A DNA stretch of 64,000 nucleotides, taken from NCBI GenBank assembly GCA_024742875.1, contig JANSXP010000026.1, positions 21,376-85,375 on the forward strand, given 5' to 3'. Shown piece by piece: positions 57,492 to 64,000 of the stretch; position 1 is the stretch's first letter, and each line of letters starts with the position of its first letter. Source of the DNA: Planctomycetaceae bacterium. Its GTDB lineage: Bacteria > Planctomycetota > Planctomycetia > Planctomycetales > Planctomycetaceae. The notes below the pieces were generated by a model that saw only the letters and a list, made by a program, of their open reading frames with translations, ran no database searches and was not told the origin of the DNA. Made by a program: the position numbers and the translations under genes.

Positions 57492-58895
57492 TCAACTGAT
57501 CACATCATGCAGCACATGACCGTGCACATCGGTCAGTCGGAAATCACGCCCACCGTAGCGGTAAGTGAGTGCTTCGTGATCAATCCCCAGCTGATGCAGC
57601 ACGGTCGCCCACATGTCGTAGAACGTGCACTTGTTTTCGACGGCGTGATAGCCCAGTTCGTCGGTCGCGCCGTACACAGTCCCCCCTTTGATGCCGCCCC
57701 CCGCGAGCCACACGCTGAACCCAAACGGGTTATGATCCCGTCCGTTGGATCCCTGCGAAAAGGGCGTGCGGCCAAATTCGCCCGTGAAGACGATCAGTGT
57801 CTCCTGCAGCAGTCCTCGCTCGTTGAGGTCTTTGATCATTGCGGCGATTGGCTGATCCACCTGGTACGCCTGAGTGCGATGACCATTCTCCAGTTGCCCA
57901 TGCTGATCCCACGGATTGGCGGCCCCTCCGGCACCAATCCCGTGAGTAATGCACGACAGCTCGACAAAGCGGACTCCCTTTTCCACCAGCCGACGGGCCA
58001 GCAGCGCCTGCCGCGCGTAGGCCGCCTGTTTGGGTTCCTGCGACGTCACGCCATAAGCGTCCAGCGTGGCTTTTGATTCACCAGAGATGTCGCACAGTTC
58101 CGGAATTTCGGCCTGCATGCGGTAGGCGGTTTCGTAGTTACGAATGGCAGCCTCCAGGGCAGCCGTCTCTCCCGACGATCGAGAGAATCCGCGGTCCAGC
58201 TTACGAACGAAATTCAGCTTGGATCTCTGATTCGTATCCGGATCGGCCGGGCGAATGTTACGGACCGCCGGCGTGGCATCCGCCCTGAGTACCGAAGCCT
58301 GATGCTGCGCCGGCAGGAACCCACTGCTGAACAGTCCGACGCCGCCATGCGGAGGCACGGCGCCTCCACTTTGCAGCACGACATACGACGGTAGATTTTC
58401 GTTGGCGGCCCCGAGGCCATAACTGATCCACGCGCCCGCGCTCGGATGCCCCAGAAAGGGAAACCCAGTGTGCGCAGCAAAGTTGCCCTGGGCGTGTTCG
58501 TTGACGCTGGTGGTGACGGAACGCAGGACTGCCAGATGATCAGCACAGGCCCCGATCTCCGGGAAGATTTCACTGACGGACAGACCGCTGTCGCCGTACT
58601 GCCGAAACGAGAACGGCGAGCCAAAAATCGTACCGTTGTTGTTGAACTGTGTTCGTTCGACGGGAATCGGCATCGACTTGCCGTGGTCTTTGCTGAGCCG
58701 AGGCTTCGGATCGAAAGTATCCACATGCGACACCCCGCCCGACATGTAGCACAGTATCACGTGCTTCGCGCGGGTCGGCGGTGAGGAACCTGGGGCATTC
58801 GCACGCGCCAGCAGATCAGAGAGTGCGACCATCCCAAACCCGCTGCTGGCCGTCTTCAGAAAACGTCGGCGGGAACCGATATCGTCAGCGAACAT
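57492..58895 (-). CDS. DUF1501 protein with Tat-type signal
   Basis: 467 residues from the ATG at 58895, just inside the end of the upstream PSCyt gene (11-base overlap). The opening [19 protein letters not shown] is a twin-arginine signal. DUF1501 motifs follow ([62 protein letters not shown]), a family related to alkaline-phosphatase/sulfatase folds and almost always paired with DUF1549/DUF1553 proteins in planctomycetes. Function unknown; periplasmic location inferred from the signal. Confidence 0.92.
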   Translation of the reverse strand: MFADDIGSRRRFLKTASSGFGMVALSDLLARANAPGSSPPTRAKHVILCYMSGGVSHVDTFDPKPRLSKDHGKSMPIPVERTQFNNNGTIFGSPFSFRQYGDSGLSVSEIFPEIGACADHLAVLRSVTTSVNEHAQGNFAAHTGFPFLGHPSAGAWISYGLGAANENLPSYVVLQSGGAVPPHGGVGLFSSGFLPAQHQASVLRADATPAVRNIRPADPDTNQRSKLNFVRKLDRGFSRSSGETAALEAAIRNYETAYRMQAEIPELCDISGESKATLDAYGVTSQEPKQAAYARQALLARRLVEKGVRFVELSCITHGIGAGGAANPWDQHGQLENGHRTQAYQVDQPIAAMIKDLNERGLLQETLIVFTGEFGRTPFSQGSNGRDHNPFGFSVWLAGGGIKGGTVYGATDELGYHAVENKCTFYDMWATVLHQLGIDHEALTYRYGGRDFRLTDVHGHVLHDVIS

Positions 58896-61800
58896 AGATG
58901 AACTCCTTGAGATTGAACAGCGCATGTGCCAGATCGGCCCACTCCTGACCGGCCGCTGGCGGCGCGGGAACGGCGGCCCGCTGTTGAGTCGCGCGATCTC
59001 GGTTTGTCAAAAGACGTTCCACCAGCGTGCGCTGCTCAACAGAAAGGGAAGCCAGCACGGCCTTTCGACTGACGTACCCACCATCCGCCTGTGCGGCGGC
59101 CCGCACCTGGTCGGACGTCAGGCAGCGATCGTACAGCCGCGCTGTCAGCACTTCTCCACGAAACATGCGTCCCGCAGACAGGTTCGTCCCGTGCCGCATG
59201 CCCAGCAGGATCTGTGAGTTCTGCGGGGCAAATTTATAAATCGGCTTCCGATACGGCTTTCCGTAAGGCTGCCCGTTGCGATAGCAGGTAATCGTTCCGT
59301 CCATGGCCCAGGTGATCACCAGATGGACGGGTTCTCCGCTGGCTGAATCTTCCGCAGGTCCCTCGAGCGATGACGTGCGAGCGAAAAAGTTGCTGCCCGC
59401 CAGCCACCGACGCGGCTGCTGCTCCGCATAAACGATGGCATCAAAAAACTGACCGTCCAGTGTCTGCACCGACATCACCCCGCCGGCCCGCTGATCAGAA
59501 TCCGACAGTACCACGCGAACCTCCAGCGACTTTGCGGCCAGCTGGCCGGGCAGGGCGGCTGTTTGCAGCCACCCGCGACCATCCAGTTTCAGCCGACCGT
59601 CAGCGACGCGTGCCGTGCCCATCAACCGAGCGTCCAGTGTCCCTGCAAGATCGGTCGCGCCCTTCGAAAAATCCCAGGCAACAGCAGGCTCGAGGTCAGG
59701 ACCGGTCTGCCCCCCCTCTTGTGACGTCTGCAGCAGCTGCCGGCGTGCCGGTTCAAGTATTTCGTCCACCTGCCGCGTCAGATTTTCCACCTGAGCATCC
59801 AGCTGAAGGATGCGTTCCTGCTGCTGCCGATTCGCATCCCGCAACGTCGTCAACAGGGAGGCAGCGTCTTCGTGTTCTGCCTGAGTGGGGTCCCGCTGCA
59901 GCACCTGCCGCCACAACGCCGTGATTTTCTGTTCCTGTGAGTCAGACGAAGACAGACGCCCGGCTGCCCCGCGAGCGGCTCGCAGCACAAACGGATCATT
60001 CAGCAGCAGCAGCGACTGCGCGGGAACGTTGGTGACATCGCGTCGCCCCGTGGCTCCGAAGGGAGTGGGCGCATCGAAGGTGGAAAGAAACGGATCCAGG
60101 CGGTTGCGAATCACGGATACGTAAACGCTGCGGCGCCCCGATGTGCCGTTCGCAGGTGGACCGAACATCGCCGCATCCAACTGGCCGGACGCTCTCAGCA
60201 GCCGGTCTCGGATCGCCTCCGCCTCCAGTCGCCGCACACTGGCATAGGACAGCCACCGATTCTCCGGGTCAGCACGTCGCACGGCCTCCGAAGGCACGCT
60301 GCCGCGCTGCCAGGTTTGACTGGTCATAATCAGGCGGATGAGAGATTTGATGCTCCACTGATCTTCCGTGGAAAACCGAGTCGCCAGGTAGCTCAGCAGT
60401 TCGGGGTGTGATGGTTCTGCTCCCAGCCGCCCGAAATTGTCCGGCGTACTGACCAGCCCCTGGCCGAACAGATGATGCCAGATGCGATTCACGATGACGC
60501 GACGCGTGAGGGGATTGCCGTCCGCCAGGACGCTGTCCGTCAGCTCCCGTCGCCCACTCAGAGATGACGAATAAGGCCTGGGGTCGATGGCTTCCAGAAA
60601 TCGTCTGGACACGAGCTCGGCTGGCTGTTTGTGGTTGCCTCGTTCAAACAGCCTCTGATCCTGTCCGCGCCACTCCCCGAGTGCCGGCACACGCACGGGG
60701 ACGGGAATCGCGGCTTCGAGCTGCTGATACTGGCGGATGAGCGGGGCAGCAGATGGCAGCTGTGTCGGATCACCCGCCAGCACACCGACCTGAAGCAGTT
60801 CGTCCAGCAAACGGGATTCTGCATCTGTCACAGGGCCCTGCTGCCATTTCTTAACCACAGCAGTCACGACACGGGCAATGCGTTCGGCAGCCTCCTGAGC
60901 GGACGACGGGCCCCCGGGATCGGATTGTTCGAACACCGGCTGCAGCGACTCAAGATCCAATCGCGGCAGCTCCGTGCCCCGCGGCGTGACGCGCACATCG
61001 CGCACACCAAACCAGGAGCGATCGGCCCCGCGTGTCAGCAGAGGAGCATCTTTGGCTGCCGTCAGTTCCAGGTGAATCCGATCGCCTTCCCAGTACGCCA
61101 GATCCAGACGCTGCCAGGACCAGTCCGCGTCTTTCAGATTGCGAACCGGATAGACGGTGCCGTTGCGGGGATAGTTCTGCACGACGTATCGGTAGGCGGA
61201 GTCGCCGCTGCCGGCCACCTGCAGCCACACATCGTATTCTCCATCCAGCAGAATCTCGGGAGACTCAAGGCGGGCAGAGTGCCGTGTCGACAAACGTCCC
61301 GAAATCAGCCCGGAAGGAAGCAGCCGAGCAATTCCACGTCCCGGCTCAGTGTCCACCATCAAGTCTCCTGCCTCTGATGGACGGCTATCAATTCCCAGCC
61401 CGTGGGCAAACCAGTCACTGGCCTGCCCAGGGACGAACGACCACCGCTGACGTTCACCATCCACATCCACGGCGAACTTTTCTCTCTCTGAACTGACCTG
61501 CTGTCGCTGCCTGTCCCACTCGACGGCCATCTGCCCATCCTGCCGCAGAAGTTTCAGGACACTGCCTGTCGGAGATTCCGTGGCGCGAGCCGCCTGCAGC
61601 AGGCGGGTGGGCAATTCGCTGGCCTGACCCAGCCAGTCCCGAGCGACCGCCTGGCGAATCTGTGGCTTGAGCTGCTGCAGTTCGTCACGGGACGTACTGA
61701 GCTTTTCAGGAGCATCGGCCGCGCTGCGTCCCGGTCGCGTTGAGCCCAGAATGCCAAACAGCGCGTAATAATCTTCCTGACTGATGGGGTCAAACTTATG

Positions 61801-62937
61801 GTTGTGACACCGAGCGCAGGAGACGGTCAGCCCGAGGAACGCCTTGGAAAATGCGTCAATCTGATCGTCAGTGAACCGCACCTTCTCATCCAGGGCATCG
61901 GTTGGCGCGAACCCATGAAAGACCATCCGCCAGTGTGCTGTGGCAATCAACGATTCGTTGAGCTGCAGGTCTTTGTTGATGCGAGGCTGCGACAGCAAAT
62001 CTCCGGCGATATGCTCACGCACCAGCTGGTGATACGAAACATCGTCATTTAGTGAGCGAATCAGGTAGTCCCGATACATCCAGGCATTCTCGATCCGCGG
62101 GTCGCCCTCGCTGCCATGGGATTCAGCATAGCGAATCCAGTCCATCCAGTGGCGCGCCCAGCGTTCACCAAAAGCGGGTGAGGCCAGCAGCCGATCAACC
62201 AGTCGTTCGAATGCGAGATCGGAGTTGTCATCCAGAAACTCCCGCGTCTGCTCCTCTGTTGGCGGCAGACCCGTCAGGGCAAACGTGGCGCGATGCAGAA
62301 GCGTTTGCCGGTCTGCACGTGCGACCGCCTCAAGGCTGTGCTGTTGCAGCCGCCGATTGACAAAAGCGTCGACAGGGTGCGTGCTGGAATCGCCTGGCAG
62401 CGGCGGCCGAGTGAGTGGCTGGAAACTCCACCACTGCCGTCGTTTCTCACGGACAGCCTCCCATGAGGTGGCGGCAGACAGTTCCGTCTCAGAAGGCGGT
62501 TGATCACGTGGGTCAGGCGCCCCCATCTCCACCCATCGGGTCAGATCGGCAATGATGGACGGAGCCAGCTTGCCTCCCCCCTCAGGCATCTCGAGACCGT
62601 CAATATCATGTCGAACCACCTGCAGCAGCAGACTGTCAGCTGGAGACTTCCGGTCCAGCAGGGGACCGGAATCTCCACCACGGAGCAGGGCCGCACGGTG
62701 GTCAAGGACAAGCCCGGCTTCCGACGTCTGGCTGTTGTGGCATTCGTAGCAGTGTTCCACCAGGACAGGACGAATTCGTGCCTCAAAAAACTGCGACTGC
62801 TCGTCCGTGAGTTTGCTTGATGCGTCGCCAGCAGACTCATCCGCATAGGAGACTGGGGAGAATATGAGCGCCAGCAACAAGGCCACTGGCGCAGAGATTC
62901 TGTACAGAACCCTCCTGGGCAACGACAACTTCAGCAT
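58885..62937 (-). CDS. Planctomycete cytochrome C / DUF1549 / DUF1553 protein with LamG-like domain
   Basis: About 1350 residues from the ATG at 62937; an ATG at 63015 adds a non-signal stretch. The signal peptide is followed by a cytochrome c domain with haem motif CYECH at residues 73-77, then a DUF1549 segment ([50 protein letters not shown]). A carbohydrate-binding-like insert ([19 protein letters not shown]) precedes DUF1553 ([22 protein letters not shown]). A LamG-like sandwich ([36 protein letters not shown]) lies near the C-terminus. Such proteins probably act in the periplasm in breakdown of complex sugars; precise role unknown. Operon with the DUF1501 gene. Confidence 0.92.
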   Translation of the reverse strand: MLKLSLPRRVLYRISAPVALLLALIFSPVSYADESAGDASSKLTDEQSQFFEARIRPVLVEHCYECHNSQTSEAGLVLDHRAALLRGGDSGPLLDRKSPADSLLLQVVRHDIDGLEMPEGGGKLAPSIIADLTRWVEMGAPDPRDQPPSETELSAATSWEAVREKRRQWWSFQPLTRPPLPGDSSTHPVDAFVNRRLQQHSLEAVARADRQTLLHRATFALTGLPPTEEQTREFLDDNSDLAFERLVDRLLASPAFGERWARHWMDWIRYAESHGSEGDPRIENAWMYRDYLIRSLNDDVSYHQLVREHIAGDLLSQPRINKDLQLNESLIATAHWRMVFHGFAPTDALDEKVRFTDDQIDAFSKAFLGLTVSCARCHNHKFDPISQEDYYALFGILGSTRPGRSAADAPEKLSTSRDELQQLKPQIRQAVARDWLGQASELPTRLLQAARATESPTGSVLKLLRQDGQMAVEWDRQRQQVSSEREKFAVDVDGERQRWSFVPGQASDWFAHGLGIDSRPSEAGDLMVDTEPGRGIARLLPSGLISGRLSTRHSARLESPEILLDGEYDVWLQVAGSGDSAYRYVVQNYPRNGTVYPVRNLKDADWSWQRLDLAYWEGDRIHLELTAAKDAPLLTRGADRSWFGVRDVRVTPRGTELPRLDLESLQPVFEQSDPGGPSSAQEAAERIARVVTAVVKKWQQGPVTDAESRLLDELLQVGVLAGDPTQLPSAAPLIRQYQQLEAAIPVPVRVPALGEWRGQDQRLFERGNHKQPAELVSRRFLEAIDPRPYSSSLSGRRELTDSVLADGNPLTRRVIVNRIWHHLFGQGLVSTPDNFGRLGAEPSHPELLSYLATRFSTEDQWSIKSLIRLIMTSQTWQRGSVPSEAVRRADPENRWLSYASVRRLEAEAIRDRLLRASGQLDAAMFGPPANGTSGRRSVYVSVIRNRLDPFLSTFDAPTPFGATGRRDVTNVPAQSLLLLNDPFVLRAARGAAGRLSSSDSQEQKITALWRQVLQRDPTQAEHEDAASLLTTLRDANRQQQERILQLDAQVENLTRQVDEILEPARRQLLQTSQEGGQTGPDLEPAVAWDFSKGATDLAGTLDARLMGTARVADGRLKLDGRGWLQTAALPGQLAAKSLEVRVVLSDSDQRAGGVMSVQTLDGQFFDAIVYAEQQPRRWLAGSNFFARTSSLEGPAEDSASGEPVHLVITWAMDGTITCYRNGQPYGKPYRKPIYKFAPQNSQILLGMRHGTNLSAGRMFRGEVLTARLYDRCLTSDQVRAAAQADGGYVSRKAVLASLSVEQRTLVERLLTNRDRATQQRAAVPAPPAAGQEWADLAHALFNLKEFIYVR

Positions 62938-63085
62938 GCGGACGCTCCTGGCTGCACTTCCAAAATCCGTAGGCGAATGCCTAAGGATGTCGGATTGTGT
63001 CGCGAAAAGCAACAACCGCCGGGGGCCTCAGATACTTAGCAGATACAGTTCGCCAGCGACAAAGGGGGGATAACAGGGCAGGGCG

Positions 63086-63625
63086 TCACGGCTGACCGGC
63101 AGGAGTCTCGCCGCTGGCCTGTTCAGACGAATCGGGGGATGGGGCTGATGTTTCGTCCTGTGACAGATCGTCTGCGCCGGGGCCATCCTTGTCCCGCAAA
63201 GACTTACTGAACGTCTTCTGCTTCAGCGTCTTCTCTTTGGGCTGAAAATACAGATGAACCTCGAGCGTCTCAAAACGATCGATCTCGGTGTACTCGCCGG
63301 CAAGCTCTTTCGTGCGTTCCAGTCGCCGTTCAATCTGCCCCTGAGTCTGCTCATCAGGCAGCGTCGGATCGAAAGGCACACGCATCACGACACGCAGAAT
63401 CAGGGGAGTGCCCTTGTGCATTTTCCGCTGGCCGCCGTCAACCCGAGGGCTGGAATCGTCAAACTCGGACGCCAGCGCTTCCTGCAGTGGCATATATGGC
63501 ATCAGATGCAGATCCCAGTAAAACCACAATAAGCTGGTGGCGACAATCGCCATGGTGAACATCGCCACGACGAGCTTCGAGCCGGAGACCGTTTTTTCCA
63601 GAGCCGGAGGAGCTGATTCTGACAT
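63086..63625 (-). CDS. Membrane-anchored hypothetical protein
   Basis: 179 residues from the ATG at 63625. One N-terminal helix (LVVAMFTMAIVATSLLWFYW) anchors a periplasmic or cytosolic domain with RVVMRVPFDPTLPDEQTQGQIERRLERTKEL and YTEIDRFETLEVHLYFQPKE, followed by a disordered acidic tail. No family recognised. It precedes the PSCyt gene in the same direction with 148 bases between them. Confidence 0.55.
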   Translation of the reverse strand: MSESAPPALEKTVSGSKLVVAMFTMAIVATSLLWFYWDLHLMPYMPLQEALASEFDDSSPRVDGGQRKMHKGTPLILRVVMRVPFDPTLPDEQTQGQIERRLERTKELAGEYTEIDRFETLEVHLYFQPKEKTLKQKTFSKSLRDKDGPGADDLSQDETSAPSPDSSEQASGETPAGQP

Positions 63626-63758
63626 CGAAGGACCGCACACAGAGTCGTAAAGATGAGACGCAGCGAACTGTCACTGCGGGGGGGTCCGTTCTAGCCACGA
63701 TGCAAAGAACGGACAACAGAGAACAGCAGAAGTCTCACACATCGCAGAACGCTCACCG

Positions 63759-63783
63759 CCGGCGAGAAGAGTCTCCTCGCCGG
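63759..63783 (-). terminator. Possible terminator hairpin of the probable NUDIX gene
   Basis: CCGGCGAG at 63759-63766 pairs with CTCGCCGG at 63776-63783 around a nine-base loop, just after the minus-strand stop at 63793. No clear T tract follows on the minus strand, so termination is only suggested. Confidence 0.35.
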
Positions 63784-63792
63784 GTTGTGCAT

Positions 63793-64000
63793 TCATACCG
63801 ACAGCCCGTTCAGATACTGTCGCACGATATCGCTCACCGGCTGGTCTGCGATGTCGGCGACAGTCAGCCAGCGAACGTCCGTCACTTCAATTCCGTCTTC
63901 ACAGACGTGAGGACGATCATGGCACCTTAGTTCAAAGACATCGCAGGTATCCTGCTTGTAGTCGCTGTGGCTCACGTAGCGAACGGCAAACGTCAGTTCG
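63793..64000 (-). CDS. Probable NUDIX-like hydrolase, C-terminal end only
   Basis: The minus-strand frame is open from the window edge at 64000 to a stop at 63793, giving ~68 residues. ELTFAVRYVSHSDYKQDTCDVFELRCHD and GIEVTDVRWLTVADIADQPVSDIV resemble the last strands and helix of NUDIX hydrolases (VRW followed by a helical ADIAD). The Nudix box itself would lie beyond the window, so the call is tentative. Confidence 0.4.
   Translation of the reverse strand, partial: ELTFAVRYVSHSDYKQDTCDVFELRCHDRPHVCEDGIEVTDVRWLTVADIADQPVSDIVRQYLNGLSV

Overview
The window looks like chromosomal DNA of a planctomycete. Several families that are largely typical of that phylum occur together: a cytochrome-bearing DUF1549/DUF1553 giant protein next to a DUF1501 protein (57492-62937), two DUF1559 proteins (21832-23982), an ECF sigma factor paired with a membrane Ser/Thr kinase (16210-19560), a type I sulfatase, and PQQ-like and NHL propellers. 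No phage, insertion sequence, CRISPR array, rRNA or tRNA was recognised. The phylum call is an inference from gene content; species cannot be read from this window.

Layout. 1-10.3 kb holds mostly housekeeping or single genes: the 3' part of a CBS-containing family II pyrophosphatase, a UDP-xylose synthase-like epimerase, a sigma-70/redoxin pair on the minus strand, a sulfotransferase, a DUF2156-type protein, a membrane hydrolase and leuB. 10.5-20.6 kb is mostly minus strand: a sugar isomerase-like barrel, an M24 peptidase with trpB, a PQQ-like propeller, and an NHL protein / ECF sigma / kinase run. 20.8-27.2 kb holds an acid-ceramidase-like hydrolase coupled to tandem DUF1559 proteins (the second one frame-broken), followed by divergent xylR-like and xylA genes. 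27.4-35.3 kb is a run of small orphan genes (lipoproteins, a double VOC protein, a SUMF1-like lipoprotein, a 2OG-Fe(II) oxygenase, unknowns).

35.4-48.3 kb reads as a carbohydrate region: a sulfatase, then a LysR regulator divergent from a tight operon (MFS transporter, Gfo/Idh/MocA oxidoreductase, cyclase-family hydrolase, DUF1537 acid-sugar kinase, class II aldolase/decarboxylase, isopropylmalate-dehydrogenase-like enzyme). This resembles four-carbon acid-sugar catabolism with an unusual enzyme set. A very large secreted DUF5060 protein follows, whose kelch C-terminus is separated by a -1 frame break in an A9 run. 48.4-57.5 kb holds an outer-membrane TolC-type lipoprotein divergent from an exopolysaccharide operon (Wzy/O-antigen-ligase-like protein, chain-length regulator fused in frame to a GT4 glycosyltransferase, two VanZ-like proteins). 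The last 6.5 kb is the PSCyt/DUF1501 pair, an unknown membrane-anchored protein and the 3' end of a probable NUDIX gene.

Most novel signals: frame breaks or junctions at homopolymers (A9 at 47504, C9 at 55087, C5 near 23536) that change how genes are counted, and the acid-sugar operon. The homopolymer cases may be programmed, phase-variable or assembly errors; the sequence alone cannot decide.
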